Below, piece by piece: positions 6,591 to 12,186 of a stretch of 12,186 nt of DNA. Each line of letters starts with the position of its first letter. Positions within the stretch are counted from its first letter, which is position 1. The position numbers and the translations under genes are program-made. Origin of the DNA: CAYVGO01 sp964450725 (GTDB lineage Bacteria > Bacteroidota > Bacteroidia > Bacteroidales > UBA932); NCBI GenBank assembly GCA_964450725.1, contig CAYVGO010000060.1, positions 1 to 12,186 on the forward strand, written 5' to 3'. The notes below the pieces were generated by a model. The model was not told where the DNA came from. It did not search any database and saw only the letters and a list, made by a program, of their open reading frames with translations.

Positions 6591-7628
6591 TTATCTACTG
6601 GTAAATAAATAAGTGTCGTTATCATCGGCTAAGTCTGTCGGTGTAATCCATATATCTTTGATATAATCTACCACAACAAAAACAGGATAGTATATTCTAA
6701 AAAATCCTATTTTTTTAGAATCCCATCTTACGCCGATAATCGGTAACCATGGCAATTTGGTAATAGAGGAGTAGTGGGGTTCCAACTCATATCCTTGCGA
6801 CAGCCACCCACGATAGACCAATTTAGAACAATAAAATTCGGAATTGGAAGTTCTTGAGGTAAAAAAGGAAAAAGGTTTACCCTTAAACTGCAAAGAATAG
6901 TTAATGGCACCCTGGCGTGCCGCAGCCGAGGCATTGCTCACCCGATAGACCGCCGTTTCTGTGGCATCTGCCCAATAACCAATAATTTTGTCGTGTCCTA
7001 CTTTTATTCCTCCGTCTTCCACTTGATTAGAGGCACTCAATAAAAAATAATTATCACTATATGCTCGTTTATTGGCATCATAAAATGCGGCATGTCCCCA
7101 CTTTCCGGGAATCAATACATTGAGTAAGTTGCTGCCACCCGAAGAGCCTGCATCATTGCTGCCGCTGCTGTTACTTGAACTTTGGTCATATTTCAGAAAA
7201 ATATCTCCATTTTCATACACTCCTAAACGAGTGAAAAAATAAGGGTCAATGGCTTTTCTGTGTATTCTCAAGTTTTTGGCATGTTGCTCCAAGTTGTATT
7301 TTTGAGACACTTCTTCAAATTTTTGGTAGAGATTTTGCTCCTCAAGATACTCCACCAATTTTTCGGTATCATTACTGTAAGATGCTTCAAATGCCAATGC
7401 AATAATTTTCTCTTTAACGCCAAAATCCGAAGGATCGACTTCTGCATATTCAATATGTTCATACACCGGATTCCAGTCAATACTGTCTGCATCGGCAGGA
7501 ATTGACATAGTATCTAAAATTTCTTTAGGAGTTAACCGTTTCTGGTCAAAAAATCCGGGTACACCTTCAAAAAATTCCAACTGTGCTTGTTCAAAAGCAT
7601 CGGTTGCATCTTTTTTCATTTTTGCCAT
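6591..7628 (-). CDS. Permuted papain-like (YiiX/YebB, C92) cysteine hydrolase, signal peptide out of frame
   Basis: A 345-residue reading frame of the circularly permuted NlpC/P60-papain superfamily. The histidine motif PGKWGHAAFY (H179) comes before the cysteine motif FYCSKLVYRGW (C267), the order expected for YiiX-like permuted enzymes. Residues 1-148 form a mainly helical, acidic N-terminal region, and a Ser/Gly-rich linker (149-166) leads into the catalytic domain. Relatives hydrolyse amide or ester bonds in peptides, peptidoglycan or lipids; the substrate here is unknown. As it stands the frame begins MAKMKKD with no signal. A lipoprotein signal peptide lies just upstream in another frame (7616-7729), and one extra A in the five-A run at 7620-7624 would join them into a 379-residue lipoprotein. 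If the frameshift is real, translation may restart at 7628 or at 7619, where ATGA overlaps the stop. Confidence 0.82.
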   Translation of the reverse strand: MAKMKKDATDAFEQAQLEFFEGVPGFFDQKRLTPKEILDTMSIPADADSIDWNPVYEHIEYAEVDPSDFGVKEKIIALAFEASYSNDTEKLVEYLEEQNLYQKFEEVSQKYNLEQHAKNLRIHRKAIDPYFFTRLGVYENGDIFLKYDQSSSNSSGSNDAGSSGGSNLLNVLIPGKWGHAAFYDANKRAYSDNYFLLSASNQVEDGGIKVGHDKIIGYWADATETAVYRVSNASAAARQGAINYSLQFKGKPFSFFTSRTSNSEFYCSKLVYRGWLSQGYELEPHYSSITKLPWLPIIGVRWDSKKIGFFRIYYPVFVVVDYIKDIWITPTDLADDNDTYLFTSR

Positions 7629-7729
7629 TGAGCATCTTCTAAAGATTCAATGATTGGGTCAAAACTTTCCTCATTCTTGCAATGTGTAAATAATGAGGCG
7701 ATAAAAATAAACAGAATAAACTTTTTCAT
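7616..7729 (-). pseudogene. Detached lipoprotein signal peptide of the papain-like hydrolase
   Basis: Starting at 7729 the minus strand encodes MKKFILFIFIASLFTHC, a lysine-led hydrophobic signal with C17 as candidate lipidation site, then an acidic stretch (KNEESFDPIIESLEDAQ). It stops at a TGA at 7616-7618 after 37 residues. The stop overlaps the beginning of the hydrolase frame in a five-A run. Adding one A makes a continuous protein. A homopolymer sequencing or assembly error is the simplest explanation, a true frameshift the next. A genuine separate 37-residue lipopeptide is least likely. Confidence 0.75.
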
Positions 7730-7759
7730 AACTATATAAGATTAGATAAAAATAAGTCG

Positions 7760-7767
7760 CAAAGATA
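7760..7767 (-). promoter_or_regulatory. Probable -7 element for the envelope operon
   Basis: On the minus strand the sequence reads TATCTTTG, an exact TAnnTTTG match, followed by GC. A start about six bases on would leave a leader of some 25 nt before the ATG at 7729. A -33 TTTG is not evident. Confidence 0.45.
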
Positions 7768-7995
7768 TATCAATATGCTTAGATATGCATATAAGTAACA
7801 TAATTTAACCGTTAAATTTATGCGTTATATAACATTGTTTGCTATCCTATTACGCATTGTGTGAGTCAGGTAAAATACAGAGTACGGTCATAAATACCAC
7901 CGATGGTCATTAAAAATCATTATTTTTTTGCAAGAATGACTATTGCCGATTGGTTGCAAAACATCGTCAAGAATTATAACCTCAAATATTTTTTA
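7768..7995. other. Divergent intergenic region, no gene seen
   Basis: This is the core of the 311-nt spacer between the minus-strand envelope cluster and the M3 peptidase. I find no recognisable RNA gene or conserved reading frame; a 32-codon frame from 7903 has no support. ATGCGT (near 7820) and ACGCAT (near 7853) form a spaced inverted repeat of unclear meaning. The region otherwise holds the promoter elements at its two ends. Confidence 0.5.
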
Positions 7996-8003
7996 TAAAT
8001 TTG
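7996..8003 (+). promoter_or_regulatory. Probable -7 element for the M3 peptidase gene
   Basis: TAAATTTG matches TAnnTTTG exactly and is followed by CGAC. Transcription would begin near 8010, giving a leader of about 30 nt to the ATG at 8041. No good -33 TTTG is visible at 19-nt spacing. Confidence 0.45.
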
Positions 8004-8040
8004 CGACTTCATTTCACCTTTAATAATTAATCTTTTATCC

Positions 8041-10134
8041 ATGAAATCAATTTTACTTTTACTTATGACCGGTACTATTTTACTGACAGGTTGCTTACAA
8101 GAACAAAACCCCTTACTGCAACCATTCACCAATCTTCACCAAGCCACTCCTTTTGACAAAATCAAAACAGAACATTTTCTGCCGGCCTTTACTGCGGCTA
8201 TGCAACAAACCCGCGACAGCGTCAATAAAATTATTAATAACACTGCCCCCGCAACATTTCAAAACACAATTGAAGCCTACGAATATTCGGGAGAATTACT
8301 CAATACCATTGCCTCCGTATTTTTCAATCTCAACAGTGCCCACACCAATAAAGAGATACAAGGAATTGCACAAGAAGTACAACCCCAACTGACACAGATG
8401 TACAACGACTTTTCGCTCAACCCCAAACTTTTTGCACGTATTAAAGCCGTATATGACCAAAAAGCATCACTCTCTTTGACACCCGAACAGCAAATGTTGT
8501 TAGAGAAAACTTATCTATCCTTTACCCGTAATGGCGCTAATCTGCCCGATTCTCTCAAACAAAAATACAGAGACATCTCTGAAGAATTAAGTAAACTCTC
8601 TTTAAAGTTCCAAGAGAATGTATTAGAAGAAACCAATGGTTATGAGTTACACATCACCGACAGTGTCAATCTCAAAGGATTACCCGCAGCACAAATACAA
8701 CAAGCAGCAGAAACAGCCAAAAGTAAAAATAAACAAGGGTGGATTTTCACATTACATCAACCCAGTTACGCACCATTCTTAAAGTATGCAGAAAACAGAG
8801 AACTCAGAAAGCAACTTTACACTGCCTATAACAAAAAAGGTGCACAAAATAATCAATACGACAATCAGGAAATTATCAAACGTATTACCGAACTCCGATT
8901 ACAGAAAGCACAACTGTTGGGATACAAAAATTTTGCTCAATATGTATTGGAAGAGCGTATGGCAAAGAATGAAAACAACGTAAACAACCTGTTGAACAAA
9001 CTTTTAGATGCCTCATTACCCGTTGCTAAAAAAGAGTATGAGCAAGTACAAGCATTTGCCAAAAAATCGGGAGCCGACTTCCAAGTTCAACCTTATGATT
9101 GGAGTTTTTATACTGAAAAATTACAGACAGAGCAATATAGCGTCAATGAAGAATTACTAAGACCTTATTTTGAGTTAAACAAGGTAACCGACGGTATTTT
9201 CTTATTAGCCAATAAACTCTACGGGTTGCGTTTTGTACGTAACGACTCTTTACCTGTTTATCATCCCGACGTACAAGTGTATGAAGTATTTGACAAAGAC
9301 AGTTCATTTTTAGCGCTGTTTTATGCCGACTTTTTCCCTCGCGAAAGCAAGCGCGGCGGAGCATGGATGACTGAGTTCAGAGGACAGTACAAAAAAGACA
9401 CATTAACCATCAGACCCCACATTTCTATTGTCTGTAACTTTACAAAACCCACACCCACAGAGCCGTCACTACTTACTTTCTATGAATTTACAACTTATCT
9501 TCATGAGTTCGGACACGCCTTGCACGGCATGTTGGCCAATACAGTCTATCCGAGTTTAAGCGGTACGGCGGTTTACAGAGACTTTGTTGAATTCCCGTCA
9601 CACTTTATGGAAAATTGGGCGGTAGAAAAAGAGTACTTAGACCTGTTTGCCGAGCATTATAAAACCAAAGAGAAAATGCCCGCAGAATTAATAGAGAAAG
9701 TGATTAAAAGTAAGAATTACTTGGCCGGTTATTTATCGGTAAGACAACTCAGCTTCGGATTGTTAGACATGGCATACCACTCCTTGGAAACACCAATAAC
9801 ACAAAGCGTTGCTGACTTTGAAAAACAAGCCATTGCCAAAACAACTGTTCTGCCAACCATTGACAGTTGCATGGTCAGTACTTCATTTGCACATATTTTT
9901 TCCGGCGGATATGCAGCAGGATATTACAGTTATAAATGGAGTGAAACCATTGATGCCGACGCATTTACTTTATTCAAAGAAAAAGGAATTTTTGATGTTG
10001 CTACAGCCACTGCACTCCGAGAGAATGTACTTTCAAAAGGCGGAACCGAAAATCCTGAAGAACTCTATCGCAGATTTAGAGGTCAAGACCCCGACCCAAA
10101 TGCACTATTACGCAGAAGCGGGTTTATCAAATAG
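8041..10134 (+). CDS. M3-family metallopeptidase lipoprotein (peptidyl-dipeptidase Dcp-like)
   Basis: A 697-residue zinc peptidase of the thimet oligopeptidase/Dcp family, which cleaves short peptides and in the Dcp branch removes C-terminal dipeptides. The HEFGH motif is at 488-492, and the third zinc ligand is E517 in FVEFPSHFMENW, 25 residues after the second His, as in the family. The Gly/Tyr-rich substrate loop GGYAAGYYSYKW is near 622-633. Length is as expected for Dcp-type enzymes. The N-terminus MKSILLLLMTGTILLTGC has a good lipobox (LTGC, C18), so the enzyme is probably a lipoprotein in the periplasm that helps turn over peptides. It is preceded by a -7 element and followed within about 50 nt by a strong terminator, so it is transcribed alone. 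Dcp versus another oligopeptidase subtype cannot be settled here. Confidence 0.93.
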   Translation: MKSILLLLMTGTILLTGCLQEQNPLLQPFTNLHQATPFDKIKTEHFLPAFTAAMQQTRDSVNKIINNTAPATFQNTIEAYEYSGELLNTIASVFFNLNSAHTNKEIQGIAQEVQPQLTQMYNDFSLNPKLFARIKAVYDQKASLSLTPEQQMLLEKTYLSFTRNGANLPDSLKQKYRDISEELSKLSLKFQENVLEETNGYELHITDSVNLKGLPAAQIQQAAETAKSKNKQGWIFTLHQPSYAPFLKYAENRELRKQLYTAYNKKGAQNNQYDNQEIIKRITELRLQKAQLLGYKNFAQYVLEERMAKNENNVNNLLNKLLDASLPVAKKEYEQVQAFAKKSGADFQVQPYDWSFYTEKLQTEQYSVNEELLRPYFELNKVTDGIFLLANKLYGLRFVRNDSLPVYHPDVQVYEVFDKDSSFLALFYADFFPRESKRGGAWMTEFRGQYKKDTLTIRPHISIVCNFTKPTPTEPSLLTFYEFTTYLHEFGHALHGMLANTVYPSLSGTAVYRDFVEFPSHFMENWAVEKEYLDLFAEHYKTKEKMPAELIEKVIKSKNYLAGYLSVRQLSFGLLDMAYHSLETPITQSVADFEKQAIAKTTVLPTIDSCMVSTSFAHIFSGGYAAGYYSYKWSETIDADAFTLFKEKGIFDVATATALRENVLSKGGTENPEELYRRFRGQDPDPNALLRRSGFIK

Positions 10135-10182
10135 AAAAAAGAGTATTTCTATATTGCGGCACTGCTGCATATTGAGATAAAT

Positions 10183-10222
10183 AAAAAGCGACATTTCCAT
10201 TCAATGGTAGTGTCGCTTTTTT
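10183..10222 (+). terminator. Intrinsic terminator of the M3 peptidase gene
   Basis: AGCGACA (10187-10193) pairs with TGTCGCT (10211-10217). An inner CCAT/ATGG stem extends the hairpin, and a T run follows to 10222. The run of As before the stem allows weak function in the opposite direction. Confidence 0.88.
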
Positions 10223-10259
10223 ATACCTTTATTTTTAACTTTCAATTACATTTTTTTAT

Positions 10260-10280
10260 TATCTTTGTACTCTCAAAGAT
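10260..10280 (+). promoter_or_regulatory. Promoter-like element embedded in an inverted repeat
   Basis: TATCTTTG (10260-10267) fits TAnnTTTG. ATCTTTG (10261-10267) is also the left arm of a perfect 7-bp inverted repeat with CAAAGAT (10274-10280), separated by TACTCT. It could be an operator overlapping a promoter that reads into the 41-bp repeat. No -33 element is seen, so this is tentative. Confidence 0.35.
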
Positions 10281-10314
10281 TCTAAACCATAAATATTATA
10301 GTAACAAACAGAAT

Positions 10315-10396
10315 AATCAATGTTCGTCAAGAGCCTTTGAGGTTGTAAGAGTCAAAATCAATGTTCGTCAAGAGCCTTTGAGGTTGTAAGAGTCAA
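10315..10396. repeat. Perfect 41-bp tandem duplication
   Basis: Two identical, directly adjacent 41-bp units (10315-10355 and 10356-10396). A third begins with AATCA and then diverges. Each unit contains TTTGA and TCAAA, which could pair around an 11-nt loop. It lies in a 418-nt gene-free stretch (10135-10552) between the M3 terminator and the toxin-antitoxin promoter. I find no credible reading frame or known RNA there. Confidence 0.9.
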
Positions 10397-10484
10397 AATC
10401 AGTGACGACAGACTGTTAGAAATCGAAACATAAAAGAGAGTCGCATTGTAGTGTTTCTGCAAGTTGCAACAAGTATTATCTCAC

Positions 10485-10515
10485 TTTGCGTTTCAAAGCA
10501 AATGAATTATATTTG
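10485..10515 (+). promoter_or_regulatory. Complete Bacteroidota-type promoter of the toxin-antitoxin operon
   Basis: TTTG (10485-10488) and TATATTTG (10508-10515) are separated by 19 nt. This matches the Bacteroidota primary-sigma consensus at both elements and in spacing. Transcription would start near 10521, about 30 nt before the antitoxin ATG. Confidence 0.75.
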
Positions 10516-10552
10516 CAAACAATACATTTGACAATAATTTACCATATAAAAT

Positions 10553-10768
10553 ATGACAACAACAATAACTATCGGATATGACACAAACAATGTCGCCGCC
10601 AGAAAGTTAATAGAGGGAATACTTGCATCAGGATTGGTGCAAAAAATCAAACAACCTCAGAAACGCAAGTCGGGTATTGATATAGCAATAGAAGATATTG
10701 AAGCCGGACGTGTAAAAAAAGCCACAAGTGTAGATGAAATGTTTGAAGATATTTTGAAAGACTCATGA
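10553..10768 (+). CDS. Antitoxin of a RelB/YafQ-type system
   Basis: A 71-residue protein. It begins with a short strand (TTTITIGYD) and a helix (NNVAARKLIEGILASGLV), the layout of small Bacteroidota antitoxins found before YafQ-like toxins. A lysine-rich linker follows, then an acidic C-terminal half (IDIAIEDIEAGRVKKATSVDEMFEDIL) suited to wrapping around a basic toxin. The N-terminal part probably dimerises and may bind the operon promoter, giving autoregulation; this is inferred from the family. It overlaps the toxin gene by 4 nt (ATGA). The frame is intact although its toxin partner is truncated. Confidence 0.8.
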   Translation: MTTTITIGYDTNNVAARKLIEGILASGLVQKIKQPQKRKSGIDIAIEDIEAGRVKKATSVDEMFEDILKDS

Positions 10769-10980
10769 AATATATCATCATTCACACGAATAAATTTGAT
10801 AAGCAAGTCAGGTTATTAGTTAAACGTGGATATAACATCGAGTTATTGAAAAATGCCATTAAGTTATTAGCGAACAGCGGTTCGTTACCTGCCCATTATC
10901 GACCTCATAAACTGAAAGGCAGTTATGCCGGATTTTGGGAGTGTCATATACAGCCGGATTGGCTACTTGTTTGGAAATAA
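10765..10980 (+). CDS. YafQ-family toxin, truncated by an in-frame stop
   Basis: RelE/ParE-superfamily mRNA interferase of the YafQ type, which in its intact form cuts mRNA on the ribosome. The 71 residues present include the family segment LPAHYRPHKLKGSYAGFWECH followed by IQPDWLLVWK. H48, H61 and D65 here correspond to H50, H63 and D67 of E. coli YafQ. A TAA at 10978-10980 ends the frame. Directly after it, in the same frame, the missing family C-terminus can be read for 21 codons (10981-11046). If the TAA is counted as residue 72, the lost His and Phe fall at 87 and 91, matching catalytic H87 and F91 of YafQ. CAA to TAA, a single transition, would explain it. The product as encoded should lack nuclease activity. 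Confidence 0.88.
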   Translation: MKYIIIHTNKFDKQVRLLVKRGYNIELLKNAIKLLANSGSLPAHYRPHKLKGSYAGFWECHIQPDWLLVWK

Positions 10981-11046
10981 AACGATAATGAACTCATATT
11001 AATCATGACTAGTACAGGCACACATTCTGACCTGTTTAAAAGATAA
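10981..11046 (+). pseudogene. Untranslated C-terminus of the YafQ-like toxin
   Basis: In the toxin frame just past its stop, the codons read NDNELILIMTS, then TGTHSDLFKR, then TAA. GTHSDLF is the conserved end of YafQ-like toxins and carries the catalytic histidine. There is no other disruption, which points to a recent mutation, a base-calling error or readthrough. Confidence 0.85.
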
Positions 11047-11158
11047 ACCTGACTGCTTGTGGAATAGTAACAATCGGGTAAAATTATTCCTACAATGACA
11101 ACAAATAGTAAAGTTCACATATAGATCACTGTTTTTTAATCATTAAATTTTTACTATC

Positions 11159-11638
11159 ATGGCACACGAAAACCGCACCAGCCAAGCCATACCGCAAGAG
11201 GTGGTATTGCAGGCACAAACCAAAATCAATGAACTGACAGAGTTGTTAAAACCCTTTCTGGTAACCCTCACCAAAACAGAACGAACAAACCGCACCAGCA
11301 TGGGAGACAAAACAATGGCTTTTGTAATGAAAGCCAATGAACTTGGCAGAAACAATCCGCAATTAATGCCCGGTTATTTACCGATTGAAGAGTGGAATAT
11401 TGACATATCACTCATCAGCAGTTTAAAAACTTTGACCAGCAGTTTAGTCGTACTCAATGAATTATTGAGTGACACTCGCTTAGAAGCAGGGCATGAGGCT
11501 TACAATTCCGCTTTATTGTTCTACTCTGCCGTAAAAGAAGCAGAGAGAGCCAACGTATCCGGAGCAAAATCGGTATACAATGAATTGAAACAGCAGTTTC
11601 CCAAAGGAAAGCGCAAAGTTGAGGAAACGAACGAGTAG
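11159..11638 (+). CDS. Conserved helical protein of unknown function
   Basis: A 159-residue cytosolic protein that I recognise only as a type common in Bacteroidota genomes without assigned function. It is predicted almost wholly alpha-helical: an amphipathic segment (VVLQAQTKINELTELLKPFL), the motif MGDKTMAFVMKANELGRNNP (about 48-67), a long middle helix pair, and LLFYSAVKEAERANVSGAKSVYNELKQQF near the C-terminus. There is no signal peptide, membrane span or Cys cluster. The ATG at 11159 gives the family-like N-terminus. It stands alone, with its own terminator 22 nt after the stop and 112 nt of spacer upstream holding no exact TAnnTTTG match. Confidence 0.85.
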   Translation: MAHENRTSQAIPQEVVLQAQTKINELTELLKPFLVTLTKTERTNRTSMGDKTMAFVMKANELGRNNPQLMPGYLPIEEWNIDISLISSLKTLTSSLVVLNELLSDTRLEAGHEAYNSALLFYSAVKEAERANVSGAKSVYNELKQQFPKGKRKVEETNE

Positions 11639-11660
11639 ATGCTTGTTAAATGAACAAATA

Positions 11661-11694
11661 AAAGGTGAAAGAGAAAGGTCTTTCACCTTTTTTT
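11661..11694 (+). terminator. Intrinsic terminator after the helical protein gene
   Basis: A perfect 12-bp stem (AAAGGTGAAAGA with TCTTTCACCTTT) closes on the loop GAAAGG and is followed by a T run to 11694. Confidence 0.92.
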
Positions 11695-11752
11695 ATAGGT
11701 AATGCTCAATACCTATTCCAACAATCTATTTTGAGAAAAGGAAATCTGACCT

Positions 11753-12186
11753 TTAGAATACATCATCCTACCTAAAACACCCGACAACCTCCTTAAAACA
11801 TCCGACAACCTCCTTAAAACATCCGACGACCTCCTTAAAACATCCGACGACCTACCTAAAATACCCGACGACCTACCTAAAACATCCGACGACCTACTTA
11901 AAACACCCGATGACCTACCTCAGAGGGAGGATGACCTACCTCGGAAGGAGGATGTCCTACCTCGAAAGGAGGATGTCCTACCTCGAAAGGAGGATGTCCT
12001 ACCTCAGAAGGAGGATGTCCTACCTCAGAAGGAGGATATCCTACCTCAGAAGGAGGATATCCTACCTCAAAAGGAGGACGTCCTCGGTTGAAAGGAGGTC
12101 GTCGGGTGTTTGAAGGAGGATGTCCTACCTCGGAAGGAGGATGTTCTACCTCAGAAGGAGGATGTTCTACCTCAGAAGGAGGATAT
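11753..12186. repeat. 21-bp minisatellite array, two unit classes, runs off the window
   Basis: About 20 units keep strict 21-bp spacing. The first, at 11753, is degenerate. Seven class 1 units start at 11774, each reading AAAACA-nCC-GACnAC-CT. Class 2 units (CAGAAGGAGGATGTCCTACCT and variants) start at 11921 and continue to the window end. One hybrid unit at 12089 contains GTCGTCGGGTGTTT, the reverse complement of a class 1 core. The plus frame 11750-12088 is open and would encode heptads like KTSDDLP and RKEDVLP, but it has no ATG, follows a TGA, and is broken by another TGA at 12089. Since 21 is a multiple of three, open frames are expected by chance, so I do not call a gene. Confidence 0.9.

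Noticed and set aside
7903..8001. 32-codon ORF before the M3 peptidase
   Set aside because: Very short, with no family resemblance, and it overlaps the predicted M3 promoter.
10204..10389. 61-codon ORF downstream of the M3 peptidase
   Set aside because: It begins inside the terminator hairpin and reads through the 41-bp repeat; nothing supports translation.
10315..10396. CRISPR array
   Set aside because: The two 41-bp units are directly adjacent with no spacer between them, and no cas gene is in the window.
11910..12113. 67-codon ORF with MSYLxRR repeats as a protein gene
   Set aside because: It is one of several frames held open by the 21-bp repeat, covers only part of the array, and has no distinct start context or non-repeat sequence.

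Overview
The window looks like chromosomal DNA of a Bacteroidota bacterium. It is AT-rich, has several TAnnTTTG -7 promoter elements (one with a TTTG -33 element at the right distance), shows no obvious Shine-Dalgarno dependence, is rich in lipoprotein-type signal peptides, and carries protein families typical of that phylum. A run of exactly 100 Ns at 5199-5298 is a scaffold gap, so this is a draft assembly or a metagenome bin. I cannot place the genus.

Left part (1-2607, plus strand, then a remnant): a terminator of an upstream gene, a complete CCA-adding tRNA nucleotidyltransferase (154-1584), a small DUF4160/DUF2442 gene pair (1854-2364), and a frameshifted scrap of an IS30-type transposase on the minus strand (2463-2607).

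Middle part (2623-7729, all minus strand): a cell-envelope cluster. In transcription order it holds a permuted papain-like (YiiX/C92) cysteine hydrolase whose lipoprotein signal peptide is split off by one missing base, two nearly identical tandem lipoprotein genes (copy A intact, copy B interrupted by the N gap), a predicted outer-membrane beta-barrel protein, and a caspase-family (C14) protease whose start overlaps the barrel gene by 10 nt. A palindromic intergenic repeat sits between the two lipoprotein copies. All these products are predicted to be exported. What they do together is unknown.

Right part (8041-12186, plus strand): an M3-family lipoprotein metallopeptidase (Dcp-like) with a strong terminator, then an intergenic region with a perfect 41-bp tandem duplication. 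Next comes a RelB/YafQ-like toxin-antitoxin operon behind a textbook Bacteroidota promoter. Its toxin is cut by a single in-frame TAA, and the catalytic C-terminus can still be read after the stop. A conserved helical protein of unknown function with its own terminator follows. The window ends inside a 21-bp minisatellite of about 20 units in two sequence classes, one looking like the inverted form of the other.

The most informative points are the three genes broken or modified by small events (toxin nonsense, signal-peptide frameshift, transposase decay), the mosaic near-identity of the duplicated lipoproteins, the barrel-caspase pair, and the minisatellite.
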